DNA of 17,468 bases from Lachnoclostridium sp. UBA7122 (GTDB taxonomy: Bacteria; Bacillota; Clostridia; Lachnospirales; Lachnospiraceae): the NCBI GenBank assembly GCA_002493085.1, contig DKXQ01000166.1, positions 1-17,468 of the forward strand, read 5' to 3'. Below are positions 6,836 through 14,637 of the stretch, one piece after another. Each line of letters starts with the position of its first letter. Positions within the stretch are counted from its first letter, which is position 1. A model generated the notes under the pieces. That model had not been told where the DNA came from. It made no database searches and saw only the letters and a list, made by a program, of their open reading frames with translations. The translations under genes and the position numbers were made by a program.

Positions 6836-8332
6836 ATGGGCAGAAAGAATAAAATACTGGCTGGCGTTTTTACTATTGGCTGCATATTGATTATTGGCAT
6901 AGCAGCTGTAGTAAGGGGCGTTTCAAATGGAAACTTTGGCAATAACGATGTTATGTATAATGGTGTGGAGATTGATGGTGTTGATGTAAGCGGCATGACA
7001 GAAGAGGAAGCAAAAGCTGCAATAGACAGACATATCTCAGGTCTGTTGTCACGTCCTGTAAAGATTATTATTAATAATAAAAAATCAGTTGACACAACAT
7101 TTAAAGAACTTGGATTTGCCAATGAAGGGGATAACCATGTTGCAGAGGCATTCCAGATAGGAAAGACAGATAATATTTTTGAACGTTTATTTAATATGGT
7201 TTCTGTATCAGATGAAGACAAAAAATATACTTTAGATTATACTCTTGATAGAAGTGCTGTAGAAAAGTTTGTCAAGGATAAATGCACAGTTTTTAATAGA
7301 AAGGCAAAAAATTCAAAACTGATATTCCGCAAAAATGGAAAGTTTAAGGCTACGAAAAGCCGTACAGGCCTTAAACTCAAGGTGGCTGGCACAGTAGATA
7401 AAATTGTAAATACCATAGATGGCAATACAGCAGATGGTCCTGTTGAAATAGAGGCTGTTGTAAAAATTAAAGAACCTAAGTATCCACGTAAGCTGTTAGC
7501 TAAGTGCAAGGATTTAATAGGTTCATATTCTACCTCATATTCTTCGTCAACAGCTTCACGTGCAAATAATATACAGACAGCTGCTAAGTATATCAATGGG
7601 ACAATACTTTATCCAGGGCAGGTATTTTCGACTGTTAAAGTTATAAAGGACCGCACAGCAGAAAACGGATACCAGTCTGCACCTGAATATTCAAGTGGAA
7701 AAGTAGTTAACGGAATTGGTGGTGGTGTATGCCAGGTGTCTACTACACTTTATAATGCTGTACTTAATGCAGAACTTAAGGTTACAGAGCGTTCGCCACA
7801 TTCAATGGTAGTTGCCTATGTGGATGTTTCGAGGGATGCAGCAATTTCAGGTGATTATAAGGATTTGAAGTTCAGAAATAACACAGATGCGCCTGTTTAC
7901 ATATGGGCGGATGCATCAGGCGGGGTACTCAGTTTTAAAATATATGGTGAGGAGACAAGACCAAAGAAGCGCAAGATAGAATTTGTATCAGAAATTATTG
8001 AAACGATATATCCAGGAGCAGATATTATTACAGAGGACAAGAGCCTGCCATCATATTACAGGTCTGTTACACAGTCTGCACATACAGGTTACAGGGCAAA
8101 GCTGTGGAAAGTTATCTATAAGAATGGAAAAGAGAAAGAAAGGACAGAGGTTAATACAAGCACATATAATGCTGAACCACAGCATGTAACTGTCGGCAAC
8201 CAGACTCCTGTAAGTACACCGGCACCTGAGCCTGAACCAAAACCAGAAAAGCCAGAGCCTTCTAAAGGACCAGAGAAAGAGAAGCCAAAGAAACCAAAAA
8301 GTGATGATGAATTTATAGAAAGCAGCTTATAA
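6836..8332 (+). CDS. VanW-domain, G5-like membrane-anchored surface protein
   Basis: The 498-residue protein begins with GRKNK and a hydrophobic segment (about 8-27), acting as an uncleaved anchor or signal. Residues about 40-215 form the putative peptidoglycan-binding repeats common before VanW domains (YNGVEIDGVDVSGMTEEEA). The VanW domain runs about 228-372 with the signature GGGVCQVSTTLYNA at 295-308. Residues about 383-454 look like a G5 domain, and a Pro/Glu/Lys-rich tail (457-490) follows. The family is linked to vancomycin-resistance clusters by name only. Here there are no van ligase genes, so resistance should not be inferred, and a cell-wall role is likely. The ATG is chosen over the in-frame GTG at 6827 because AGGTG (6825-6829) fits as its SD. 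It probably starts the operon continuing into the AIR-synthase-like gene 21 bases later. Confidence 0.85.
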   Translation: MGRKNKILAGVFTIGCILIIGIAAVVRGVSNGNFGNNDVMYNGVEIDGVDVSGMTEEEAKAAIDRHISGLLSRPVKIIINNKKSVDTTFKELGFANEGDNHVAEAFQIGKTDNIFERLFNMVSVSDEDKKYTLDYTLDRSAVEKFVKDKCTVFNRKAKNSKLIFRKNGKFKATKSRTGLKLKVAGTVDKIVNTIDGNTADGPVEIEAVVKIKEPKYPRKLLAKCKDLIGSYSTSYSSSTASRANNIQTAAKYINGTILYPGQVFSTVKVIKDRTAENGYQSAPEYSSGKVVNGIGGGVCQVSTTLYNAVLNAELKVTERSPHSMVVAYVDVSRDAAISGDYKDLKFRNNTDAPVYIWADASGGVLSFKIYGEETRPKKRKIEFVSEIIETIYPGADIITEDKSLPSYYRSVTQSAHTGYRAKLWKVIYKNGKEKERTEVNTSTYNAEPQHVTVGNQTPVSTPAPEPEPKPEKPEPSKGPEKEKPKKPKSDDEFIESSL

Positions 8333-8353
8333 AAAGCAGTCTGGAGGACAAAG

Positions 8354-9340
8354 ATGGATATAGGAAAGGTTTCTGAAAATATATTGAAAAGGTCTGTTTT
8401 TAAACAGATACACCACCGCAGGCCAGAGGTGTTATTCCGTCCGGGGATTGGCGAGGACTGTTGTGCAGTTGCTGTAAATAATGATGAAGCACTGGTATTT
8501 TCTACCGACCCGGTAACAGGCACAGATAAGGGCATAGGAAGGCTGGCTGTGCATATTAATGCTAATGATATAGCTTCAAGTGGTGCAGAACCTGTAGGCA
8601 TACTGGCAAGCATTATACTTCCTCCAGAAGCTTCTGAGAGTGATTTAAAGCAGATTATGGCAGATATAGAAGATGCCTGTAGTGAGCAGGGCATTGAAAT
8701 AATGGGAGGGCATACAGAAGTTTCTGATATTGTAAAAAGGACCATTATAAATATTACATGTGTGGGCAAAGTAAAAAAAGACAGGTTTATACCAACAGGC
8801 GGGCTTTCCGCAGGTGATGAAATCGTTATGACAAAGTGGGCAGGGCTTGAGGGCACCTCAATTATTGCTGCTGAAAAGGCGGGGATACTGCGCAGGACGC
8901 TTCCGGATGAACTGATAGAAACAGCCGCTTCATATAAAAAGTATCTTTCAGTTGTGCCAGAAGCAGCTGTTGCTGCAGAGGCTGGCGCTACAGCTATGCA
9001 TGACATTACAGAGGGTGGTGTATTTGGCGCTCTGTGGGAGATTGGTGCAGCTTCTGGCACAGGCATAATAGCTGATTTGCGCAAAATACCTATAAAGCAG
9101 GAAACAGTTGAAATCTGCGAAGTCTTTGGCATAAATCCCTATATGCTTGTTTCAAGCGGCAGTATGCTTATAGGATGCCTTCATGGCAATGAACTTGTGG
9201 AAAAGCTTGCAAAAAAGGGCATACCGGCAGCAGTAATTGGCAGGGCAACAGAAGGCAATGACCGCATAATTATAAATGGAGATGAGACGAGATATTTAGA
9301 GCCAGCTTTAAGCGATGAACTTTATAAAATTTATAAATAA
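8354..9340 (+). CDS. AIR synthase-related (HypE/PurM-like) protein
   Basis: The 328-residue protein has the two-domain AIR-synthase fold shared by PurM, PurL, ThiL, SelD and HypE. The N-domain carries RPGIGEDCCAV (about 29-39) and STDPVTGTDKGIGRLAVHINANDIASSGAEP (about 50-80), the ATP and metal-binding segments. The C-domain has MTKWAGLEGTSIIA and MHDITEGGVFGALWEI. It is most like proteins labelled HypE, but true HypE ends in a Cys that carries the cyanide precursor, while this one ends in ELYKIYK, and no other hydrogenase-maturation gene is nearby. A different ATP-dependent reaction is therefore likely, with unknown substrate. GGAGG precedes the ATG. It sits between vanW and the lrp-aminotransferase pair in the same direction. 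Confidence 0.8.
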   Translation: MDIGKVSENILKRSVFKQIHHRRPEVLFRPGIGEDCCAVAVNNDEALVFSTDPVTGTDKGIGRLAVHINANDIASSGAEPVGILASIILPPEASESDLKQIMADIEDACSEQGIEIMGGHTEVSDIVKRTIINITCVGKVKKDRFIPTGGLSAGDEIVMTKWAGLEGTSIIAAEKAGILRRTLPDELIETAASYKKYLSVVPEAAVAAEAGATAMHDITEGGVFGALWEIGAASGTGIIADLRKIPIKQETVEICEVFGINPYMLVSSGSMLIGCLHGNELVEKLAKKGIPAAVIGRATEGNDRIIINGDETRYLEPALSDELYKIYK

Positions 9341-9344
9341 AGCT

Positions 9345-9365
9345 AAGGCCGGCAGCGCTGGCTTT
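9345..9365 (+). promoter_or_regulatory. Intercistronic stem-loop before the lrp-like gene
   Basis: AAGGCCGGC (9345-9353) and GCTGGCTTT (9357-9365) pair over 9 bp with two G-U pairs and a 3-base loop. No T-run follows, so it is more likely an RNA-processing or stability element than a terminator. Confidence 0.4.
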
Positions 9366-9382
9366 ACAGAAATGGGGGAATT

Positions 9383-9883
9383 ATGAATAAAGAGGTTATA
9401 GATAAAGGCATTTTAGATATAATAGGCAAAAACAGCCGCTTTTCTTCAGAGGATTTAGCTGCTATGCTGGAAACTGATAAAGAGACTATAGAAACTGAAA
9501 TCAGGGCAATGGAAGATGATAAGATTATCTGTGGCTATCCTGCACTTATCAACTGGGATAAGACAGACCATGAAAGAGTTACAGCGCTTATTGAAGTAAA
9601 TGTGACTCCTCAGCGCGATATGGGTTTTAATAAGGTTGCAGAACGCATTTATAAGTTTGAAGAGGTAGAAAGTGTGTACCTTATGTCAGGTGACTTTGAC
9701 CTTACTGTAATAATACAGGGCAAAAGCATGAAAGAGGTTGCAAGATTTGTATCTGAAAAGCTTTCTACACTTGAATATGTCAATAGCACCGCAACATATT
9801 TTGTTATGAAAAAGTATAAAGAACATGGTATTACACTGGAAGAAGAACACGATGGCAGGGAAAGGATGCTGGTGACACCATGA
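9383..9883 (+). CDS. Lrp/AsnC family transcriptional regulator
   Basis: The 166-residue protein has an N-terminal helix-turn-helix (about residues 8-50, with FSSEDLAAMLETDKETIETEIRAMEDDKIICGY). It is followed by the RAM/AsnC ligand-binding domain (about 65-145, ERVTALIEVNVTPQRDMGFNKVAERIYKFEEVESVYLMSGDFDLTVII). Such regulators form dimers or octamers that sense amino acids or related metabolites. GGGGG lies 4 bases before the ATG. The stop overlaps the aminotransferase start as ATGA (9880-9883), so the two are translationally coupled. This suggests that the regulator responds to the substrate or product of that enzyme and may autoregulate the operon (inference). No operator was identified. 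Confidence 0.9.
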   Translation: MNKEVIDKGILDIIGKNSRFSSEDLAAMLETDKETIETEIRAMEDDKIICGYPALINWDKTDHERVTALIEVNVTPQRDMGFNKVAERIYKFEEVESVYLMSGDFDLTVIIQGKSMKEVARFVSEKLSTLEYVNSTATYFVMKKYKEHGITLEEEHDGRERMLVTP

Positions 9884-11043
9884 GAGACCCATTATCAAAG
9901 AAAATAGTGCAGATACAGCCTTCAGGAATAAGGAAATTTTTTGATATAGTAAGTGAAATGAAGGATGCAATATCCCTTGGAGTTGGCGAACCTGACTTTG
10001 ATACACCATGGCATATAAGGGAAGAAGGTATTTATTCACTTGAAAGAGGAAGGACTTTCTACACTTCCAATGCCGGGCTGAAAGAACTTAAAGAGGAGAT
10101 ATCCCGCTACTTAGAAAGGCGTTTCGGGCTTTTATATAACCCGGATGGTGAGATATATGTCACAGTTGGCGGGAGTGAGGCTATAGATGGGGCACTGCGG
10201 GCAATGCTTGACAGTGGTGATGAGGTGATAATCCCACAGCCGTGTTATGTTTCATATGAGCCTTGTGTGGTACTTGCTGACGGAGTACCAGTTATTGTAG
10301 AACTAAAAGAAGAGAATGAATTTAAGCTTAAAAGAGAACAGCTTGAGGCAGTTGTTACAGATAAAACAAAAATTATTGTAATGCCATTTCCTAATAATCC
10401 AACAGGCGCTATTATGACAAAAGAGGACTTAACAGAAATTGCGGAGTTTGTAATAGAGCATGACTTATTTGTTATATCAGATGAAATATATTCAGAGCTT
10501 ACATATGGAAGCAACCATGTGTCAATTGCATCATTTCCAGGTATGTGGGAAAGAACTATTGTTATAAATGGTTTTTCAAAGTCATATGCAATGACTGGCT
10601 GGCGTCTGGGGTATGCGTGTGGTCCTAAAGCTATAATAGACCAGATGCTTAAAATACACCAGTTTGCGATAATGTGTGCACCAACGGCAAGCCAGTATGC
10701 GGCAGTAGAAGCACTGCGCAATGGGGACGGGGATGTGGCAGACATGAGAAATGCATATGACAGGCGCAGGAAATTCCTTATAAAAGCACTGCGTGACATG
10801 GGATTGAAGTGTTTTGAACCATTTGGCGCTTTTTATGTATTTCCAGGTATTAAAGAATTTGGGATGTCATCAGAAGAATTTGCAGAGGCTCTGCTTAGTG
10901 AAGAAAAACTGGCAGTTGTGCCTGGAACAGCATTTGGAAGCTGCGGTGAAGGCTTTTTAAGGATATCCTATGCATATTCAATAGAAGATTTAAAAAGTGC
11001 ACTAGAGCGCATTGAACATTTTATTAAAAAACACAGCGCATAA
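9880..11043 (+). CDS. PLP-dependent class I/II aminotransferase
   Basis: The 387-residue fold-type I enzyme is of the aspartate aminotransferase superfamily and acts in the cytosol. Substrate-channel and PLP residues are visible: YTSNAGLKELKEEI near 61-74, NPTG at 173-176, Asp201 in SDEIYSEL, and the Schiff-base Lys234 in GFSKSYAMTGWRLGY, with Arg242 for phosphate contact. The C-terminal FLRISYA probably holds the carboxylate-binding Arg. The sequence does not fix the amino-acid partner. Aromatic, aspartate, alanine or N-acetyl-diaminopimelate use are all possible. Translation is coupled to the lrp-like gene. GGTG a few bases upstream may help initiation. The next gene, trmL, starts 28 bases after the stop. 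Confidence 0.9.
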   Translation: MRDPLSKKIVQIQPSGIRKFFDIVSEMKDAISLGVGEPDFDTPWHIREEGIYSLERGRTFYTSNAGLKELKEEISRYLERRFGLLYNPDGEIYVTVGGSEAIDGALRAMLDSGDEVIIPQPCYVSYEPCVVLADGVPVIVELKEENEFKLKREQLEAVVTDKTKIIVMPFPNNPTGAIMTKEDLTEIAEFVIEHDLFVISDEIYSELTYGSNHVSIASFPGMWERTIVINGFSKSYAMTGWRLGYACGPKAIIDQMLKIHQFAIMCAPTASQYAAVEALRNGDGDVADMRNAYDRRRKFLIKALRDMGLKCFEPFGAFYVFPGIKEFGMSSEEFAEALLSEEKLAVVPGTAFGSCGEGFLRISYAYSIEDLKSALERIEHFIKKHSA

Positions 11044-11071
11044 CCATTAAGACAGATGGGGTGATGCATAT

Positions 11072-11581
11072 ATGGTAAATATTGTACTTCTTGAACCTGA
11101 AATACCTGCCAATACTGGCAATATAGGGCGCACATGCTGTGCAGCAGGTGCAAAACTGCATCTTATAGAGCCTATGGGATTTAAGGTCAATGATAAAATG
11201 ATAAAAAGGGCAGGACTTGATTACTGGGATGATTTAGATGTAGAAATTTATGACTGTTACAGTGACTTTCTTGAAAAAAACCCTGCAGCAGCGCAACAAA
11301 TATATATGGCAACCACTAAGGCAGTGCAGGACTATACAGATGTCTGCTATAAGCCTGGGTGTTATATAATGTTTGGAAAGGAAAGTGCCGGGATACCAGA
11401 AGAAATACTTGTAGATTCACAGGAAACAGCCATAAGGATACCAATGAACCAGAATATCCGCTCCTTAAACCTGTCAAATTCTGTTGCTATTGTTTTATAT
11501 GAAGCATTAAGACAGAATAATTTTGCTGGTATGCAGCTTGAAGGCAGCCTGCATCATTTAAGCTGGAGACCAGGCAAGTAA
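11072..11581 (+). CDS. trmL: tRNA (cytidine/uridine-34 2'-O)-methyltransferase, SPOUT
   Basis: TrmL (YibK/CspR) methylates the 2'-O of the wobble nucleotide of leucine tRNAs using SAM. The protein has 169 residues, the usual size of this minimal SPOUT enzyme. Motif 1 is IPANTGNIGRTC (residues 11-22), motif 2 is MFGKESAGIPEEIL (about 100-113), and motif 3 is RIPMNQNIRSLNLSNSVAIVLYEALRQ (about 122-148), which forms the C-terminal trefoil knot and cofactor pocket. GGGGTGAT precedes the ATG by a short spacer. No terminator is seen between it and the THF riboswitch, so folT may be transcribed partly by read-through from trmL. Confidence 0.93.
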   Translation: MVNIVLLEPEIPANTGNIGRTCCAAGAKLHLIEPMGFKVNDKMIKRAGLDYWDDLDVEIYDCYSDFLEKNPAAAQQIYMATTKAVQDYTDVCYKPGCYIMFGKESAGIPEEILVDSQETAIRIPMNQNIRSLNLSNSVAIVLYEALRQNNFAGMQLEGSLHHLSWRPGK

Positions 11582-11611
11582 AAAAGACATCGCATAAAAA
11601 AATATATATGA

Positions 11612-11704
11612 ACAGAGTAGGATGCCATGCGTTAAGTGCCAAAGGATGGGAAGTTGCCTTTGGACGAAAGGCTTAGTCTTGCGGTGTGGCTCCGCATCCG
11701 CTGT
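11612..11704 (+). promoter_or_regulatory. THF (tetrahydrofolate) riboswitch aptamer
   Basis: The conserved core of the folT-associated THF riboswitch is present. It contains GAGTAGGATGC, GCGTTAAGTG (11630-11639), GGATGGGAAGTTG, ACGAAAGG, GCGGTG and CCGCATCCGCT. Helices support it: ACAG (11612-11615) with CTGT (11701-11704), GATGC (11621-11625) with GCATC (11694-11698), GCCA with TGGC, and CCAAAGG (11639-11645) with CCTTTGG (11657-11663). It lies just upstream of a folate transporter gene. Reduced folate binding is expected to lower folT expression (established for the class). Confidence 0.93.
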
Positions 11705-11719
11705 CAGAAACGAATGAAT

Positions 11720-11770
11720 TAAGCACTCATTTCCGGGACGGACTACTTTGGGTGCTTATTTTCTTTCTGC
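11720..11770 (+). terminator. Riboswitch expression platform: intrinsic terminator
   Basis: TAAGCACTC (11720-11728) and GGGTGCTTA (11750-11758) form a 9-bp stem with one G-U, followed by TTTTCTTTCT. A competing hairpin AATGA/TCATT can form across the left arm. This fits transcription termination as the output of the riboswitch. Confidence 0.75.
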
Positions 11771-11804
11771 TGCTGTTCCATTCATTAAAGAAAGGACATG
11801 AAGT

Positions 11805-12422
11805 ATGTTAGAATTAATTAAAACTGTATTTGCAAGTGATATTTCAAGATACTTGCTTGCATCATTAGTAATTATTGCTATTTTTTGTGTACTGGTGCGT
11901 AAAAAGAAAATTTCAGCCAGAAGCATTGCGTTAATGGGCCTGATGATAGCGCTTCAGATAACATTTTCAAGATTTCTTTCAATCCAGACATGGAATTTAA
12001 AGATTAGTTTTGGATTTTTGCCGCTTGTTATAACTGCAATTCTACTTGGTCCTGCAGAAGCAGGCATAGTTGGGGCTTTAGCTGATTTTCTTGGAACAAT
12101 AATATTTCCTACAGGACCTTATTTTCCAGGGCTTACGCTTACAGCACTTATTACAGGTGTAGTATGGGGGCTGTTTTTTTGCAAAAAGGTTACACTTCCA
12201 AGAGTAATATGTGCTGCTGCCATAAATAATTTTATATTCAGCATGCTGCTTAATGGATACTGGATTTCAATTTTATATGGAAGCCCATATGCAGGAGTAC
12301 TGCAGGTAAGAGTACCCCAGGCATGCCTGATGTTTATGGTTGAAATAGTAGTAATACCAGTACTGCAGGAGATTTTATTTAAGAGGATGAAAAGAATATT
12401 TGATAATCCTGCATTAAGCTGA
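11805..12422 (+). CDS. folT: Folate-family ECF transporter S component
   Basis: FolT is the membrane substrate-binding (S) subunit of an energy-coupling-factor importer for folates. It works with a shared EcfA-EcfA'-EcfT module that is not in this window. The 205-residue protein has a leading hydrophobic segment (about 14-31) and then the S-component core of about six helices from KKISARSIALMGLMIALQITFSRF. Typical signatures are SIQTWNLKISFGFLPLVITAILLGPAEAGIVGALADFLG and the Gly/Pro-rich IFPTGPYFPGLTLTALITG. The extra N-terminal helix makes it longer than the smallest FolT proteins. AAAGGA (11791-11796) lies 8 bases before the ATG. Control by the THF riboswitch upstream strengthens the folate assignment. 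Confidence 0.92.
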   Translation: MLELIKTVFASDISRYLLASLVIIAIFCVLVRKKKISARSIALMGLMIALQITFSRFLSIQTWNLKISFGFLPLVITAILLGPAEAGIVGALADFLGTIIFPTGPYFPGLTLTALITGVVWGLFFCKKVTLPRVICAAAINNFIFSMLLNGYWISILYGSPYAGVLQVRVPQACLMFMVEIVVIPVLQEILFKRMKRIFDNPALS

Positions 12423-12431
12423 TTAATATAA

Positions 12432-12461
12432 AAAGCTGGCGCAGTCCCGGACACCAGCTTT
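12432..12461. terminator. Bidirectional terminator between folT and the histidine kinase
   Basis: AAAGCTGG (12432-12439) pairs with CCAGCTTT (12454-12461). A run of T follows on the plus strand (ATTTTTATT), and a T-rich stretch also follows on the minus strand, so it suits both convergent genes. Confidence 0.8.
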
Positions 12462-12473
12462 AAACTATTTTTA

Positions 12474-13883
12474 TTAAGCATGGGCAGCTGGCAGTGAAAA
12501 TATAAATTCTGTGCCAGCCCCCTCTGTGCTTATTACATTGATATTTTCTCCATGTGCTTCTATTATCTCTTTGGTAATTGACAGTCCAAGACCAGTTCCC
12601 TTTTTATCCCTGCCACGTGAATTGTCTGTTTTATAAAACCTGTCCCACACCTTGCTTATGCTGTCTTTTGGTATTCCTATGCCATGGTCTTTGACTGATA
12701 CAAATATTTTTCTGTTTTTTTCAGTAGTGTGTATCTCAATAACTGAATCTGGATAGCTGAATTTAACTGCATTATCAAGAAGGTTTTGTATAACCAGTTC
12801 TATTTTACTGGTATCAGCCTGTACCATCAACTCTTTTCTGTCAAATATAAGCTCTAATGAAATTTGCTTTTCTTTGCACCTCTGCTCAAAGGCAGCAGAG
12901 CACCGTTTTATCTCATAGTTTAAATCAAATACAGAGATATCCATAGGTGTACCGCCTGTTTCAAACTGGTTTAATGTCAGGAGGCTTGTTGTAAGTTTTG
13001 TAAGCCGTCCTGTTTCAAAAAGTATTATATCAAGGTATTTTTTTTGCATTTCTGGAGGGATAGTACCATCCAGCATTGCTTCTGTATAACCCTTTATAGA
13101 TGTGAGCGGTGAACGGAAATCATGTGATACATTGGCTATAAATTTGCTTTGGTAATTATCCATGTCTGACATCTTATCTGCCATATACCTGATTGCACCT
13201 GCGAGCTCTGACTGGTCTTTGCCTGGGAAGTTTTCCATTGGGTAATCAAACTGGCCGTCAGCATATTTTTTAGCTGCTGTTGTCATAACATTGATAGGTA
13301 TTGCAGTCTGGATATACAGATAAACCAGCACTATTATAAGTATAACAGCCAGTATAATAAAGCATAGTATTGATGTATCTGTATGCTGCAGTGCGGTATT
13401 TTTTATTGGGCCAAGTGGTGTTAAAAGCACAATATAGGCTATTGTTTCCATAGACATAGTTACAGGGTATATAACTACAACCGACTTTTCTGGCAGCAGG
13501 TTATTTATATCTGTATCTATCAGTGTACGGTTTGAGAGAAATGTCTTGTCATAATTATCCAGGTATTTTCCCTCGTAGCCAGGTGTATTTCCAGAGTCAA
13601 TTACTACTTTACTATCTGGCATAGCTAACAGGATTTGTGCACCTGAAGACTCCTGAAGTACCGAAAAGTGCCGTTTTAATGCAGGAAAATAAGCATTTTG
13701 GAGATGCCATCCAGACAGGTATTCCTTTGAGATAATGGCTGCCTCATTATACAGTGCAGCTTCCGTGTCTGTCAGCATCTTTTTATATATGCGTGAATGT
13801 CCATATGTATTTAAAAGGATAAAAGCAGCTATTATAATAAATACATATGAGAAAAAAAATCTTTTTCTAAGTGAAATTTTCAT
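12474..13883 (-). CDS. Sensor histidine kinase (HAMP, HisKA, HATPase)
   Basis: The membrane kinase of 469 residues has one helix at about 9-27, an extracytoplasmic sensor region at about 28-170, and a second helix at about 171-192. Then come a HAMP linker (about 193-245), HisKA with phospho-acceptor His254 in FIANVSHDFRSPL, and a Bergerat ATPase domain. The latter has the N-box at IQNLLDNAVKFS (366-377), the G1 box DHGIGIP (399-405), the F-box around WDRFYKTD and the G2 box GTGLGL (429-434). The architecture resembles the WalK/PhoR group. The ATG lies 11 bases after the response-regulator stop, so the two are a co-transcribed pair. The signal is not known. Confidence 0.92.
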   Translation of the reverse strand: MKISLRKRFFFSYVFIIIAAFILLNTYGHSRIYKKMLTDTEAALYNEAAIISKEYLSGWHLQNAYFPALKRHFSVLQESSGAQILLAMPDSKVVIDSGNTPGYEGKYLDNYDKTFLSNRTLIDTDINNLLPEKSVVVIYPVTMSMETIAYIVLLTPLGPIKNTALQHTDTSILCFIILAVILIIVLVYLYIQTAIPINVMTTAAKKYADGQFDYPMENFPGKDQSELAGAIRYMADKMSDMDNYQSKFIANVSHDFRSPLTSIKGYTEAMLDGTIPPEMQKKYLDIILFETGRLTKLTTSLLTLNQFETGGTPMDISVFDLNYEIKRCSAAFEQRCKEKQISLELIFDRKELMVQADTSKIELVIQNLLDNAVKFSYPDSVIEIHTTEKNRKIFVSVKDHGIGIPKDSISKVWDRFYKTDNSRGRDKKGTGLGLSITKEIIEAHGENINVISTEGAGTEFIFSLPAAHA

Positions 13884-13894
13884 AAAAACCGGCC

Positions 13895-14605
13895 TTACTT
13901 TCCATGATAATCAAACTTATAGCCAATGCCCCATACAGTTTTTATCTCCCATTCAGGATGGTCTTTAAATTTTTCACGCAGTCTTTTGATATGGACATCT
14001 ACAGTACGTGTATCCCCGATATAATCATAACTCCAGATATGGTCTAAAATCTGTTCCCGTGTAAATACCTGGTTTGTGTGTGACGCAAGAAAATATAAAA
14101 GCTCCAGTTCTTTAGGCGGCATTTCAACTTTCTGGCCGTTATATGTTACAGAATAATCTGTCTGGTTAATAATTAAATCAGGGAAAGATACACATTCCTT
14201 TGGCAGCCCGTCTGCTGCCGGTGTATTTTTTTCATGTGTAAAACGTCTCAGTACTGCCTTAACCCTTGCGACCATCTCTTTAGAATCAAAAGGCTTCATT
14301 ATATAGTCATCAGCGCCAAGCTCCAGGCCCAGCACCTTATCAAATGTCTCGCCTTTTGCAGAAAGCAGGATTACAGGCAGAGAGGAAGATTTTCTAATCT
14401 CCCTCAGTACCTCATAACCATCAATGCCTGGAAGCATAATATCAAGCAGCATCAGGTCAGGCATATACGTTTTGGCTGCAAGGATAGCAGCTTCGCCATC
14501 ATTGGCTATTTTAGTGTCGAAACATTCTTTATTAAGATAAAGGGATACGAGTTCTGCAATATTCTCATCATCATCAACTATAAGGATTTTTTGTTTTTCT
14601 AGCAT
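13895..14605 (-). CDS. OmpR/PhoB-type response regulator
   Basis: The 236-residue DNA-binding regulator is the partner of the adjacent kinase. The receiver domain (about 4-118) has the acidic pair Asp11-Asp12, the phospho-acceptor Asp55 in LMLLDIMLPG, the switch Ser/Thr in LLSAKG and Lys104 in IMKPF. The winged-helix effector (about 140-232) has PPKELELLYFLASHTNQVFTREQILDHIW and TRTVDVHIKRLREKF, typical of OmpR/PhoB activators. AGAGGAAAA lies just before the ATG. It begins 32 bases after the mutS2 stop on the same strand, so it may be read with mutS2. No separate promoter was found in the short gap. Its targets cannot be told from this window. Confidence 0.93.
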   Translation of the reverse strand: MLEKQKILIVDDDENIAELVSLYLNKECFDTKIANDGEAAILAAKTYMPDLMLLDIMLPGIDGYEVLREIRKSSSLPVILLSAKGETFDKVLGLELGADDYIMKPFDSKEMVARVKAVLRRFTHEKNTPAADGLPKECVSFPDLIINQTDYSVTYNGQKVEMPPKELELLYFLASHTNQVFTREQILDHIWSYDYIGDTRTVDVHIKRLREKFKDHPEWEIKTVWGIGYKFDYHGK

Positions 14606-14637
14606 ATATTTTCCTCTTTTCTTTATTTTGGTCTTTT

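Noticed and set aside
6836..8332. Vancomycin resistance from the VanW domain
   Set aside because: No ligase, dehydrogenase or dipeptidase genes (vanA/B, H, X, Y) are present. VanW domains are widespread in Clostridia without resistance.
8116..9132. A 338-codon open frame on the minus strand
   Set aside because: It lies opposite the vanW tail and the AIR-synthase-like gene, whose plus-strand proteins have clear family motifs. The antisense product has low-complexity Ser/Ala/Ile/Pro content and no SD.
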